Origin: Armatimonadota bacterium
Lineage (GTDB): Bacteria; Armatimonadota; HRBIN16
NCBI GenBank assembly: GCA_026003175.1
Contig: BPGT01000005.1
Span: forward strand, 124,001 to 188,000
Length of the DNA stretch: 64,000 bases
Reading direction: 5' to 3'
Below are positions 29,674 through 41,109 of this stretch, piece after piece. The position numbers were made by a program, and so were the translations under genes. The notes below the pieces were generated by a model. The model was not told where the DNA came from. It saw nothing but the letters and a program-made list of their open reading frames with translations, and searched no databases. Numbering within the stretch: position 1 is the first letter of the stretch; each line of letters starts with the position of its first letter.

Positions 29674-30608
29674 TATTGTACCGCTCCCTGTGTGACGCGC
29701 ATAAAGATATCTTCCAGGTCGGTAGGTTGCTCAGCGAAGGAAAGCACCTTTATCCGCTTCTCTGCCAGTGCCCACACTACCCGATAATGTTCGCCCGGAG
29801 GACCCACGTAGTGCGCCCGAATCACTCCATCCTCTACCTGCACATCGCGAATGTCCTCCAGCTGGCTTTGCAACACCTGTACAGCAGAGTCGGTGTCCTC
29901 GGCGACCCTTATCTCCAGCACATGCGAGCCGGTCAGCTGGCGCATGATGGTGTTAATCTCGCCGCTGATGAGCAGCTCGCCGCGCTCGATGATGGCAATC
30001 TTGTTGCAGATGTCCGCCAGCTCTGGCAGGATATGCGAGGAAATCAGGATGGTTTTGCCCATATTACGCAGCTCTTTCAACAGCTCTTTAATCTCGATAC
30101 GAGCACGGGGGTCCAAACCTGAAGCGGGTTCGTCCAGCAACAACACCTGCGGATTGTGCAGCAGCGTTTTGGCAAGGCACAGCCTCTGCTTCATCCCGCG
30201 CGACAGCGCCTCGACGTAGTCATTTTTCTTATGCGATAGGTCGGTGAGCGCAAGCACATCGTCTATCAGCTTCCCCCGCTCGGAGCGGGGCACGCGATAG
30301 GCGCACGCAAAAAAATCCAGATACTCCCACACCTTCACATCGTCGTATACACCAAAAAAGTCGGGCATATAGCCGATAACCCGCCTGACAGCCTCCGGTT
30401 CCTTGACCACGTCATGTCCTGCGATGGTTGCCGTGCCGCTCGTCGGCTCCAGCAAGGTAGCGAGTATCCGAATGGTCGTGGTCTTGCCTGCGCCGTTGGG
30501 TCCAATAAAACCCAGGATGTCGCCCTCTTCTAAACGCAGGTTCAGATTGTTCACAGCCACCAGGTTGCCGTACTTTTTGGTCAAATGATGGGTTTCAACC
30601 AGCGCCAC
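29673..30608 (-). CDS. ABC transporter ATP-binding protein
   Basis: A 311-residue ATPase of the ABC-2 exporter class (CcmA/NatA-like). Walker A GPNGAGKTT, Q-loop region VIGYMPDFFGVYDD, signature LSRGMKQR, Walker B LLLDEPASGLD and the H-loop ISSHIL are all intact. The C-terminal 80 residues form the small extra domain seen in this class. I chose the GTG at 30608 because GAGGGG lies about 9 bases before it; a GTG three codons earlier overlaps that site. It is first in the operon with the permease, prmA and rsmE. Confidence 0.9.
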   Translation of the reverse strand: MALVETHHLTKKYGNLVAVNNLNLRLEEGDILGFIGPNGAGKTTTIRILATLLEPTSGTATIAGHDVVKEPEAVRRVIGYMPDFFGVYDDVKVWEYLDFFACAYRVPRSERGKLIDDVLALTDLSHKKNDYVEALSRGMKQRLCLAKTLLHNPQVLLLDEPASGLDPRARIEIKELLKELRNMGKTILISSHILPELADICNKIAIIERGELLISGEINTIMRQLTGSHVLEIRVAEDTDSAVQVLQSQLEDIRDVQVEDGVIRAHYVGPPGEHYRVVWALAEKRIKVLSFAEQPTDLEDIFMRVTQGAVQ

Positions 30609-30840
30609 CGTTGCCACCCCCCTCTTGCAGCCGTTCCTGCGTCCGCGCTGTTTCCTGTGGTGCTAGAGATTAACACAAAACCCCGCCATCTGGCAAGAGG
30701 ATGCGAGCCGATGCAAGGCGAATTTACGAATGAGTACATCACCAATCGCAAGAGGTCGCAGAGAGAACACTCCTATCCTCTGTGTTCTCGCTAGCGACAA
30801 CACACAAAGTATAACAATGAACCATACTGGGAGGTCACAC

Positions 30841-31917
30841 ATGTCCGTCATTCGGATAGCCATTGTCGGGTGTGGCAGCGTCAGTCGTCATTACCTGAAC
30901 GACTTGCAAACCAGCAAACACGCACAGGTGGTTGCAGTATGTGATGTGAAGGAAGAACGTGCTCGTGAACGCGCTGAACAGTTCAACATCCCGCAGGTAT
31001 ATACCGAGGTAGACGACTTGCTCAGCCGTTGCGAGTTCGATATGCTGATCAATCTCACTTCCATGCAGCAGCATTACCCGATTAACCTGAAGGCGTTGCA
31101 AGCAGGCAAGCACGTGTTGTGTGAAAAACCGTTCGCTACCACGCTGGATGAAGGGCGCACGCTGATAGAAACCGCTAGACAGCACGGCGTTTACCTCTGG
31201 GGCGCGCCGACGGTGGTCACCAGCCCAGCGTTCCAGTGCATGGCAGAGCTGCTAGCGCATAAGGCGGTAGGCGACGTATATGTTGCCCGCGCATGGTACG
31301 GACATGGCGGACCCAGCTGGGGACCCTGGTTCTATCAGAAAGGCGGCGGATGCCTGTTTGACCTGGGCGTCTATAACATCACCACGCTCACCGGACTGCT
31401 CGGTCCCGCCAAAAGCGTCACCGCACTGATGGGAACTGCTATTAAAGAGCGGTTTGTGGAAGGACAGCATGTGAAGGTGGAAGCCGACGACAACACCATC
31501 GTGCTGATGGATCACGGCAACAGCGTCTTCTCCTGCGTGATGACCGGTTTCGTATACGGTCCCTACCACGAGGAGCGCACCATCGAACTGGTTGGCACGA
31601 AAGGGAGCATCAGCATGCTGGGCTGGGACTGGCATCCCAAAGGTGTGGAGATATGGGATACCGAAACCGGCACATGGAAATTGGTTTGCGCAGACCAGAA
31701 GGGCTACAACTGGAATCAGGGCGGTTCGTACCTCGCGCGGTGTCTTGCCACTGGTGAAAAGCCTTTGATGACTGCTGAGCACGCCTTCCACGTGCTGGAG
31801 GTAATGCTCGCTGCGCAGAAGTCGGCGGAAACGGGGCAGCGTGTGGAGGTGCACAGTCGGTTCTCTGCTCCCTGGCTGGATGAGATAAGGGCTTACGAAA
31901 CCGAGCAGTCCATCTGA
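30841..31917 (+). CDS. Gfo/Idh/MocA family oxidoreductase
   Basis: A 358-residue NAD(P)-dependent oxidoreductase with dinucleotide motif VGCGSVS near residues 8-14 and CEKPF near residue 98. The conserved catalytic-domain stretch GGGCLFDLGVYNI is intact. GGGAGGT lies 6 bases before the ATG at 30841; the earlier in-frame start at 30730 has no such site. It differs clearly from the gene at 7600, so the two are not recent duplicates. A glycosidase relic follows directly, suggesting this gene once belonged to a sugar-degradation operon. Confidence 0.88.
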   Translation: MSVIRIAIVGCGSVSRHYLNDLQTSKHAQVVAVCDVKEERARERAEQFNIPQVYTEVDDLLSRCEFDMLINLTSMQQHYPINLKALQAGKHVLCEKPFATTLDEGRTLIETARQHGVYLWGAPTVVTSPAFQCMAELLAHKAVGDVYVARAWYGHGGPSWGPWFYQKGGGCLFDLGVYNITTLTGLLGPAKSVTALMGTAIKERFVEGQHVKVEADDNTIVLMDHGNSVFSCVMTGFVYGPYHEERTIELVGTKGSISMLGWDWHPKGVEIWDTETGTWKLVCADQKGYNWNQGGSYLARCLATGEKPLMTAEHAFHVLEVMLAAQKSAETGQRVEVHSRFSAPWLDEIRAYETEQSI

Positions 31918-31942
31918 AAGGGGGAGAAATCGCACGGCAACA

Positions 31943-32371
31943 CTACTTGGCACGACCGCATGGGCGGGCAGAATACCCGACCTGTTCCATCGCTGTGAGG
32001 TGGTTGCAGAGCCTGACCGGGACGAGCCCGAATGGTGGGCGGGCGCGCCATCGGTGGTGCGTGATAGAAAAGGCGTCTTCTGGATGGCAATACGCGTGCG
32101 CACTGCGGAAGGCGATCTGGGCAAACGCGGATACGAGATACGTATCCTGCGCAGTGACGATGGCATACACTTTGTAAAAGTTCATAGCCTGAAGCGTGAA
32201 CAGATATCCACTATTGGGCTCGAACGCCCCGCCCTGCTGGTAGAGCCTCACACGGACAAGTTCAAACTTTACGTTTGTGGACAGCTCACCAGAGAGTGGA
32301 CGAGGAGTTATGGGTGTATGCAGAAGTGGAAAAACCGAACGGCGCCCATGCAACCCGATTATATCGGCTAA
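31943..32371 (+). pseudogene. Relic of a predicted glycosidase (GH43/GH130-like N-terminal part)
   Basis: The frame contains GRIPDLFHRCEVVAEPD, APSVVRDRKGVFWMAIRVR, YEIRILRSDDGIHFVK and LERPALLVEP, which resemble the first blades of five-bladed beta-propeller glycosidases. There is no usable start codon upstream, and after KFKLYVCG the sequence degenerates and stops at 32371. Only about one third of a normal gene remains. It starts just after the oxidoreductase stop. The following 150 bp hold nothing recognisable before the groES promoter. Confidence 0.6.
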
Positions 32372-32519
32372 CCCGTAACCCAGCCTGAGCCGCAAAACGA
32401 GTTCATGTACGAGTGTCTGTTTATGGAGAGCACGAATCTCCTGCCATGCTCACTGAGCGGCTCACTATGGTATGCACTTGCAGAGATTCACCCTTGCATC
32501 TTTGCCAAAGTTAGGGTAT

Positions 32520-32525
32520 TATAAT
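32520..32525 (+). promoter_or_regulatory. -10 box of groESL
   Basis: A perfect TATAAT eight bases upstream of the CIRCE operator. A TTGCAT lies 20 bp upstream, a long spacing for a -35. Confidence 0.6.
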
Positions 32526-32532
32526 TCACGGA

Positions 32533-32559
32533 TTAGCACTCGGCGATGTCGAGTGCTAA
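32533..32559 (+). promoter_or_regulatory. CIRCE operator (HrcA binding site)
   Basis: TTAGCACTC, nine bases, GAGTGCTAA: an exact match to the CIRCE consensus, placed at the expected transcription start of groES. It implies heat-shock control by the repressor HrcA, which is not encoded in this window. Confidence 0.97.
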
Positions 32560-32586
32560 AATTCTGCTGAAGGAGGTGACTCTGCG

Positions 32587-32898
32587 ATGCCTGAGACCGC
32601 AGTTAAGGTACAGATCAAACCGCTTGCAGATCGCATCGTGGTTAAGCCGATGGAAGCTGAAGAGGTAACCAGTGGAGGCATCGTGTTGCCCGATACTGCC
32701 AAAGAGAAGCCCCAGAAGGGGGAGGTTGTCGCCGTCGGTCCCGGCAAGATGCTGGACAACGGCAAAGTAGTAGAGATGGAAGTCAAAGTGGGTGACGTTA
32801 TCTTCTACTCCAAGTACGGTGGCACCGAAATCAAAATCAACGGCGAGGAGTACGTCATCTTGCGCCAGGACGACGTGCTCGCAGTTCTGGAGAAATAA
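32587..32898 (+). CDS. groES: GroES co-chaperonin
   Basis: A 103-residue Cpn10 that caps GroEL. It shows [17 protein letters not shown], the mobile loop with [15 protein letters not shown], and the C-terminal [21 protein letters not shown] lies 7 bases before the ATG. Control is through the CIRCE operator upstream, and groEL follows after 17 bp. This is the housekeeping copy; a divergent second copy lies at 12034. Confidence 0.97.
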   Translation: MPETAVKVQIKPLADRIVVKPMEAEEVTSGGIVLPDTAKEKPQKGEVVAVGPGKMLDNGKVVEMEVKVGDVIFYSKYGGTEIKINGEEYVILRQDDVLAVLEK

Positions 32899-32912
32899 GA
32901 GAGGAGGAGTGA

Positions 32913-34523
<1,611 letters not shown>

Positions 34524-34550
34524 TCTGGGAGCTGCGTATCTCATGCACTT

Positions 34551-34578
34551 GGGACGGGCATTCTGCCCGTCCCCTTTT
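34551..34578 (+). terminator. groESL terminator
   Basis: A perfect 9-bp stem (GGGACGGGC and complement), five-base loop, then TTTT. It also lies at the stop of the convergent GT-C gene. Confidence 0.85.
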
Positions 34579-36464
34579 CATCTATTGAGGACGAACAGAA
34601 TCCAGCCCGGCGGTTCCAGCCTACTCACTACACCAGCCCGCCCCTCTGGCACGGGATAAAACCCTCCAAGCACAGGGTCGTACGGAGTAAGCCGCCGCGC
34701 CTTCCATGCTTGTGCTAGCTGCTGCATCTGTTTCTCGTCCGCGACAAAATAGGACTGGAAGATGAACTGCCTCGCTCGATTGTAGTGTGCAACCCATCCC
34801 TGTAAGCGCTCACCGTCGGGCGTCCCACCTACCGCCGGTGTCATGATAGCAAATTGGGGCTGTACCTTCCGCAGTAAGTCCCACGCCGCTGAAATGTTGG
34901 GCAAAGACCGGTTCCACGTCACCTTATTGCGCCCCTGTCCCAGCTCGACAGGAACCTGCACCAGAGGTGTTTCGGGCAGCCACACCCAGATGTGGTGCGT
35001 ATACCACGCTGCACGCCATGGTACATCGCTAATGCCGACGATGGGCGTTGGTAGTGTTGCTTGGGGGTTGCGCTGTTTCATCTCAGAAAGCGTCCTGTCC
35101 AGTCGCTGGGAAATGACGCTGAAAGCAATCAGATCCTCCCGTGTTTCCTTCGGCTCACGAAAGACCAGCGTCAGCACCAGCGGTACGAACAGTATCAACA
35201 TGACTCCAGCCACTGCCCACCGCCATACTTGCTCTGCGTTTTCGAACAGAGCCTGAATCAAATCCTCCAACGTGCCTGTCGCTAATACACTGAATGGCAC
35301 CGCGAAACAGTACAACGCAAATACGTTCGCCCCGGGTACCCCGAATGAGCACCCCACCAGTACCAGTATCGCCGTCCACCACACCATGTTGCGCCACAAT
35401 GCCAATGCACGCTGACGCACAGGGATGAACAGCCCTGCGAACGCCAGAGCGGTAATCACCGGATGGGGAAAAGTTAATAGCGCACCGATGCCGTTGCCCA
35501 GGTTGCGCGACCACTTGCCCATCACCTGCTGGGCGTTTTCCATGAACAGCGTGCTGATTTTGGGTGGGCGTTTGCCCTCTTCATACCGACGGTACAACGA
35601 ATAGCCTGGGTATGGCTTCGTCGCCATCCCTACCTCGTACACACGCAGATTGAAGAACGGGTTGCCAAACAGACGCGCGTTGCGTATCCAGTACGGCAGG
35701 CTGATAAGCACAAACCCCAGTAGAAACAACACCACATGCTTTCTGCGATGCTCTGGGTTGGTAATCATCAGGTAGACGGTAGCGGGTATCAACAGCAGCC
35801 ACAAAGACAGCTGTGTGAGATAGCTCGCCCCTGCCAGAACGCCAGCCCAGAAGCTGCGCCGAGGAGTTCGTTCCTCCCAGACCTCGATAACCTGCCCCGA
35901 TTGAGGATCCAGCTCCTCTCGGCTGCGGCGATACAACAGGTAACACGCTGCCAGTAACAAGAAACCTGCCATCGCCGCAGGCAAGCCTGATATCGCAATC
36001 CATGCCAGTGCGCCCTCTGCAAACAGCAGCATCGCTGCCGCCCAGTAGCCCACACGCCGGCTGAACAGACGACTGCCCACGAAATAGACCAGTACCAGAC
36101 TCAGCACAAACCATATCATCGAACCCAGCGCAAGCGTGCTGTTTTGAGCACCCCTGTACAGGAGAAGAGCCAGATACACTGGGTAGACAGGACCGTGCTC
36201 GATATCGTACGCCTTGCGCACATCCTTCCAGAAGTATAACCCCAGAGGCACAATGTTGTTGGTGACAAAACCGCGCCCCTTGGACAGATTGTAGGCTATT
36301 TGCCCATAGTCCATCGCTTCATCTGTGGGACCGGTAAAGCGTGCCCGGTAGAAAACACCTAGCACTAACGCCACCACAGCCAGCGAAATGACCCACACCA
36401 CCATTAGCTTTACGACATTGGTTATTCTGGTTTCGGCAGTGCCTCGAGGCGCATCTACCACCAT
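34578..36464 (-). CDS. GT-C type membrane glycosyltransferase (ArnT/PMT-like)
   Basis: A protein of 628 residues with about ten membrane segments and an early acidic motif TDEAMDYGQIAYNL in the first outer loop, where GT-C enzymes keep their catalytic Asp. The middle has GPVYPVYLALLL, typical of the PMT_2/GT83 clan that moves sugars from polyprenyl phosphate to protein or lipid. The C-terminal 150 residues form a soluble domain. The ATG at 36464 is preceded by GGAGGA at about 10 bases, while the ATG six codons earlier has no clear site. It is divergent from the DUF6785 gene. Confidence 0.8.
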   Translation of the reverse strand: MVVDAPRGTAETRITNVVKLMVVWVISLAVVALVLGVFYRARFTGPTDEAMDYGQIAYNLSKGRGFVTNNIVPLGLYFWKDVRKAYDIEHGPVYPVYLALLLYRGAQNSTLALGSMIWFVLSLVLVYFVGSRLFSRRVGYWAAAMLLFAEGALAWIAISGLPAAMAGFLLLAACYLLYRRSREELDPQSGQVIEVWEERTPRRSFWAGVLAGASYLTQLSLWLLLIPATVYLMITNPEHRRKHVVLFLLGFVLISLPYWIRNARLFGNPFFNLRVYEVGMATKPYPGYSLYRRYEEGKRPPKISTLFMENAQQVMGKWSRNLGNGIGALLTFPHPVITALAFAGLFIPVRQRALALWRNMVWWTAILVLVGCSFGVPGANVFALYCFAVPFSVLATGTLEDLIQALFENAEQVWRWAVAGVMLILFVPLVLTLVFREPKETREDLIAFSVISQRLDRTLSEMKQRNPQATLPTPIVGISDVPWRAAWYTHHIWVWLPETPLVQVPVELGQGRNKVTWNRSLPNISAAWDLLRKVQPQFAIMTPAVGGTPDGERLQGWVAHYNRARQFIFQSYFVADEKQMQQLAQAWKARRLTPYDPVLGGFYPVPEGRAGVVSRLEPPGWILFVLNR

Positions 36465-36577
36465 TGCAAAGATTTCCTCCATGTTGCTCTTGCTCTATTG
36501 TCTGCTTTTTGATTCTCGTCAGGGAAAGGATTGTCCTCTAGATGATACCGCATCTGCCTTCTCAAACCGCTTAGCCC

Positions 36578-36606
36578 TTGCAACTACCAGGCAAATATCC
36601 TAAAAT
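36578..36606 (+). promoter_or_regulatory. Promoter of the DUF6785-like gene
   Basis: TTGCAA, 17-bp spacer, TAAAAT; the -10 box is 52 bp upstream of the ATG. Confidence 0.5.
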
Positions 36607-36658
36607 AGGGGCGCAGTGTTCCGCGAGATACAGTATTCAGGACTCAGGAGCGTTTCAC

Positions 36659-38687
36659 ATGCTGAACATAGGAAAAGCGCGTTGGGTCGCGCAGGCTCCC
36701 CCCGTGTCTATAACACACTTGGGGGAAAGGGAAGCGGTTGAAGAGGCTGCCCGCGAGCGAGGGGTTACTCTCCGCTCGGTGCTTATCGGTACCTTGTTGA
36801 TACCTGTGAACACCTACTGGATTATTCAGGTAGAGGGCATTTGGCACCGCAATCATGCCACAGCGATGTCGCTCTTCTGGAACACCGTCTTCTGCCTGAT
36901 GATACTTATCCTGATCAATGTGCTCTTGTTGAAACGCTTTCTCCCGCGCTACGCGCTCACACAAGGCGAGCTGATTGTCATCTATGTGATGATCACCATC
37001 GCCTCCGCACTGGCAGGGCATGACACCCTGCAGCTGGGTATTCCCGCTCTGTCCATGCCTTTTTGGGGGGCAAACGAGACAAATGGCTGGAACCAGCTAT
37101 TCAACCATTACTTCCCCAAATGGCTTACCGTGCAGGATAGAGAGTTCCTTCGCCCATACTACGAGGGGCACAGTTCGCTGTACATTCAGGGGCGTATTCT
37201 GGTGTGGCTCAAGCCTGTGCTGATATGGAGCGTGTTCATTGGCGTGATGGGGCTGGTAATGGTCTGTTTGAACGTCATCCTGCGCAAGCAGTGGATGGAA
37301 AACGAGAAGCTCACCTACCCCATCGTGCAGCTGCCGATGGCAATGGTGGCAAACGGTGGTAACACCTCCTTCTTCCTGCAGAAACCGCTTATCATTGGCG
37401 CGTTGCTGGGTGGAGGTCTGGACGTACTCAACGGTCTACACGTGCTGTTCCCCACCATCCCAGAGATTGTGGTGCGCCATGACGATCCCTCACGCAATCT
37501 GCAACAGTACTTCACCACTCCACCATGGAACGGCATAGGCTGGTTCCCTTTGCCACTGTATCCCTTCATCATTGCACTGGGCTACTTCTTGCCCGTAGAC
37601 CTTTCGTTCTCGATATGGTTCTTTTTCCTGCTGAAAATGGCTCTGCGCGTGGTAGCAACCGCCGCAGGCGTAGAGCAAGGACGCCCCTACACCTTCCCCT
37701 TCTTCAACGAGCAGTCTTACGGCGCGTGGTTCGCCATCTTCGCCTTCGCGATATGGGGCGCACGACACCACCTGCGCGAGGTCTGGCGGAAAGCCATTCA
37801 CCCGCACTATGCAGGCATTGACGACTCGCGTGAGGCACTGAGCTATCGTGGAGCAGTAGTGGGATTACTGCTGGGCATGGCATTTCTCACCGTCTTCTGC
37901 GTGGCTGCGGGTATGAAGCTGTGGGTAGTAGTATTGTTTTTCCTCATCTTCTTTATCATATCCATCGGTATCACCCGCGTACGAGCAGAGCTGGGTCCCC
38001 CCGGCGCATGAAGTGGTAGGAATGAACTCCCAGACCTTCCTTATCATGATGTTCGGTTCCACCGCCATCGGCGCGCCCAGCCTGACGATGATGACCATGT
38101 TCTGGTGGTTCAGCGGTCGCGGCTACCGCACGCATCCCATGCCTTGCCAGCTGGAGGCGATGAAAATGGCACAGCAGGGTGGTATTAACATGAAAGGCAT
38201 GGGCTGGGTGATGATGTTTGCGATGTTCTTCGGTGGGCTGGCTTCTTACTGGGCAGCCCTGCACCTGAAATACGCAAACACAACCGGCGTGGACTATATG
38301 GATATGCACAACTGGGGCAACTACTACTGGCTCGAGAGCATCCTGCGCTCGCCGCGAGAGCCCAGCGTGACTGCGATGCTGGCAGTGGTGTTTGGCTTTG
38401 CCGCCGCCTCGTTGATGCACCTGGCGCGCATACGCTTCCTGTGGTGGCCCTTCCACCCTGCCGGATACGCATTGTCGCTCAACTTCGGTGTGGAGTACTT
38501 CTGGTCGTGCTTGCTCATCGCCAGTGTCATTAAATGGCTGGTGCTGCGTTACGGCGGCTACAAGATCAACCGCCAGATGATGCCCTTCATGTTCGGGGTA
38601 ATCCTTGGCGAGTACTGCGTAGGGGCTTTCTGGAGTGCGATGAGCGTGATACTGGACACGCGAATGTACGACTTCTGCCCGGGCTAA
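36659..38687 (+). pseudogene. DUF6785-type membrane protein, split by a one-base frameshift
   Basis: Two adjacent frames form one membrane protein of about 675 residues with around 14 membrane segments, similar to DUF6785/DUF6784 proteins (oligopeptide-transporter-like fold) common in Armatimonadota and Planctomycetota. The first frame ends at 38011 just after VRAELGPPG. The second begins there and continues with MNSQTFLIMMFG. The break is a run of six C (37997-38002); with five, the joint reads ELGPPAHEVVGMNSQ, matching the family's conserved ELGPPAHE. The ATG at 36659 has AGGAG 8 bases upstream. Function is unknown, transport is likely. Confidence 0.75.
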
Positions 38688-38726
38688 AATTATTATCCAA
38701 ACTCTCTCGAAGGATGCAGGAAACCC

Positions 38727-38755
38727 TTGACACCGGCGCGAAGTTATGGTAGCGT
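38727..38755 (+). promoter_or_regulatory. Promoter of the LysM/copper-amine-oxidase-N protein gene
   Basis: A perfect TTGACA, 17-bp spacer, TAGCGT, 67 bp before the start codon. The -10 resembles that of the structured RNA (TAGTGT). Confidence 0.6.
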
Positions 38756-38822
38756 AGAGTGCCCGTTACGCTGAAGTGTGGCGCCAACCGTAATACCTGA
38801 GTGAGAAAAAGGAGGCAGGTGC

Positions 38823-40400
38823 ATGAAAAGAACCATGTACGTTTTTGCTGTGGCAGCTGCGTTGCTGACATCCACAGCGTGGTTGCCAGCAAACGTGCAA
38901 GCGATTCCCGACAACGCACCCCGCCTGCAGATTATCAACGCGCGTGATTTGGCGCAGCCGCTGCAGGTAAGTACAGAACTGTCGGTGCGGTACCAGGGCA
39001 AGGCGATAGTAAAGCTGGAGCTGTGGGTAGATAATGTGCTCTTCGCCGAAAAGCCTCTGGACACCCCCATCGAGCGAGGTGTCGCCTCGTTTATACTGGA
39101 CCCCGCCTATCTTAGCGCGGGAAAACACACAATTACCCTGAAAGCTATTGAAGCAAATGGCACGGTGGGCACCACACGCACCAGCGTAACAGTAGAGGCG
39201 CCTGCTCTAACCAACCTGCCTCTCGCCATTGTTTCCCCGGCAAACGGTACCGCCGTGTCGGGCAAGGTGGAGATTGGGCTTCGAGTGAGCGAGCAACTGG
39301 GCAGAGCGTATGTCAGCCTGTTCATTGACCGCCAGTTCAAGACGTTGCGCAACTTCCCGCCCTATACTTATACATGGGACACCACTACCGTAGAAAACGG
39401 GTGGCACCTCATCGAGGCGCTGGGCGTGGACGAAGCGCGAAACACGCACAAAGCTGCTCCTGTTCGCGTGCTGGTCAATAATCCGGGCGGTCAAACCATT
39501 CGCGAGACGCGCTTGCCCGAGGCTGCACCCAGCTCGCCGGACATCCTGCTCTCCCCGCTGGGCAGCACGCTTTCGCTGCAGACCGTCGAAGCAGTGCCTA
39601 CCTCTACCGTGCGCGACGCGGTACCGTCATCGGTAACCGGCATCGGGGCAAAACGCACGCTAGGCGAGGCAGCAATACCCCCTGCTATAGCCCCGCAGCA
39701 GATAGCGCGTGCGGTTGCGCCACCTGCCCCGCTGGGCGTACAGCGCGACGCGACACCAGTCTCCGAACCGCGCGTCTCTGTGCAATCGCCTGCTGTAGAT
39801 ACCGAGAGTGTACGCCAGATCGAAACGCTGTCGTCCTCTACTGCGCCGGCAGGGCAAAAGCTAGTAGTTCCGCAAATGGTGGCGATGGCGCCTCCTGCCC
39901 CGCAGACGGTGTACGAAGTGCGCCGGGGCGATACCCTCATCGGCATCGCCAAACGGCATGGCGTTTCACCAGAGGCAGTGGCAACCGTCAACGGCATCAC
40001 CAACCCGAATCGCGTGCGCGCGGGCGATAAGCTGATTATCCCCGGTTCCACGTTCCAGGTGGTGTTCGATAACACACGCATCGCCTTCGACGTGCCGCCG
40101 CGCGTGCAGGACGGTATACCGCTGGCGCCCTTCCGCCAGATATTCGAACATACCGGCGGATGGCTCTACTGGTATCCCCAGTCCCGAACGGTAAGGGCAG
40201 TGAATGCCGAGCGAGAGATCGAACTCCGAATCGGTCACCCCACCGCCCGGGTGAATAACCAGACCCTGCCGGTGGAGGTCGCGCCATTCATCGACAGAGG
40301 GCGCACCATCGTGCCGCTATCGTTTGTGCGCGATGCCCTAGATGTCAAAATCCACTACGACCCGAAAACGGGCAACCTGCTTATCGAGAGCGAGAGGTAA
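38823..40400 (+). CDS. Exported LysM protein with Ig-like and copper-amine-oxidase N-terminal domains
   Basis: A 525-residue exported protein. Residues 1-27 are a signal peptide. Two beta-sandwich domains follow (about 35-125 and 130-225, the second with WDTTTVENGWHLIEALGVD, like Big/Ig domains), then a Pro/Ala-rich linker. A LysM domain at about 363-407 (YEVRRGDTLIGIAKRHGV) binds peptidoglycan. The last 100 residues match the copper amine oxidase N-terminal-like domain (PF07833), with GRTIVPLSFVRDAL. It probably sits in the cell wall; no catalytic site is visible. SD AAGGAGG and a strong promoter precede it, and a terminator follows. Confidence 0.85.
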   Translation: MKRTMYVFAVAAALLTSTAWLPANVQAIPDNAPRLQIINARDLAQPLQVSTELSVRYQGKAIVKLELWVDNVLFAEKPLDTPIERGVASFILDPAYLSAGKHTITLKAIEANGTVGTTRTSVTVEAPALTNLPLAIVSPANGTAVSGKVEIGLRVSEQLGRAYVSLFIDRQFKTLRNFPPYTYTWDTTTVENGWHLIEALGVDEARNTHKAAPVRVLVNNPGGQTIRETRLPEAAPSSPDILLSPLGSTLSLQTVEAVPTSTVRDAVPSSVTGIGAKRTLGEAAIPPAIAPQQIARAVAPPAPLGVQRDATPVSEPRVSVQSPAVDTESVRQIETLSSSTAPAGQKLVVPQMVAMAPPAPQTVYEVRRGDTLIGIAKRHGVSPEAVATVNGITNPNRVRAGDKLIIPGSTFQVVFDNTRIAFDVPPRVQDGIPLAPFRQIFEHTGGWLYWYPQSRTVRAVNAEREIELRIGHPTARVNNQTLPVEVAPFIDRGRTIVPLSFVRDALDVKIHYDPKTGNLLIESER

Positions 40401-40418
40401 CGCAACCAAATGAAGCAT

Positions 40419-40449
40419 CGCCGGAGAGGGTGTCCTCTCCGGCGTTTTT
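40419..40449 (+). terminator. Rho-independent terminator
   Basis: A perfect 11-bp stem (CGCCGGAGAGG and complement), four-base loop GTGT, then TTTTT. Confidence 0.92.
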
Positions 40450-40472
40450 CTTCAGCTTCCGAACCTGCCCTG

Positions 40473-40724
40473 TTAAACAATCCCCGCGATTTTCTCCTCT
40501 TTCTTGCCCGAATCGCCCTCCGATTTGCTCTCCGACGGCTTGTCGGACTTCCGGTAGTCGGTAATATGGAATCCCGGTCCCTTAAACAGGATGCCAACGG
40601 GGTACAGCAACCGTCGCACCGTACCACCACAATGCGGACATTCCGTCAAGGGCGGTTCGGTAATGCGCTGAAACTGCTCGAACTCCCCACCGCAACTATC
40701 ACATCGGTAGCCGTATGTAGGCAT
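40473..40724 (-). CDS. FmdB-family zinc ribbon protein
   Basis: An 83-residue protein whose first 50 residues match the FmdB zinc ribbon: MPTYGYRCDSCGGEFE with C8 and C11, then CPHCGG with the second pair, and RRLLYPVGI. The charged C-terminal tail (KSDKPSESKSEGD) is variable in the family. Zinc-binding regulatory function is proposed but unproven. SD GGAGGTGATG lies 6 bases before the ATG. It converges with the LysM gene. Confidence 0.88.
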   Translation of the reverse strand: MPTYGYRCDSCGGEFEQFQRITEPPLTECPHCGGTVRRLLYPVGILFKGPGFHITDYRKSDKPSESKSEGDSGKKEEKIAGIV

Positions 40725-40812
40725 TCTTCACATCACCTCCGATAAATATTATGACAACCCTTGGGAGAAGCGGTCAACCTTACCTGAAAAAATCGCGGGA
40801 GCGTGCAGGACT

Positions 40813-40998
40813 GAGGGTGTTCGAGAATTGTTGAGAAGTTGGTTGTAGCGCAAGGAGAGAGGCGTTCTTGCTATCCCTGCCTTACCTCACCCCCGTCCCC
40901 TCTCCTACGAGGAGAGGGGCGTTCCCCCTTCCCTTGCAGGGAAGGGGGCAAGGGGGTTAGGTTATCTATCCATTCAACCAGCAATTTCGAACACCCTC
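40813..40998. mobile_element. 186-bp MITE, copy A, with 9-bp target duplication
   Basis: The element begins GAGGGTGTTCGAGAATTG and ends in the inverted form of GAGGGTGTTCGAAATTG. It is flanked on both sides by the exact 9-bp duplication TGCAGGACT (40804-40812 and 40999-41007). Its core has two long hairpins (CCCCTCTCC...GGAGAGGGG and CCCCCTTCCC...GGGAAGGGGG). It encodes no protein. Near-identical copies are at 59730 and 59925, and its ends match the IS at 60120. Confidence 0.95.
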
Positions 40999-41006
40999 TG
41001 CAGGAC

Positions 41007-41036
41007 TTGACAAATCCCCTGTCGAATGGGTATAGT
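41007..41036 (+). promoter_or_regulatory. Promoter of the NlpC/P60 gene, at the MITE edge
   Basis: A perfect TTGACA, 18-bp spacer, TATAGT. The first T of the -35 box is the last base of the MITE target duplication. Confidence 0.75.
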
Positions 41037-41109
41037 CACGAGGCGTTGTGCTGCCGGGACAACGCCGTGGCTATCTTTAAGCCACTAAACACACTGAGGA
41101 GGTGAACCG

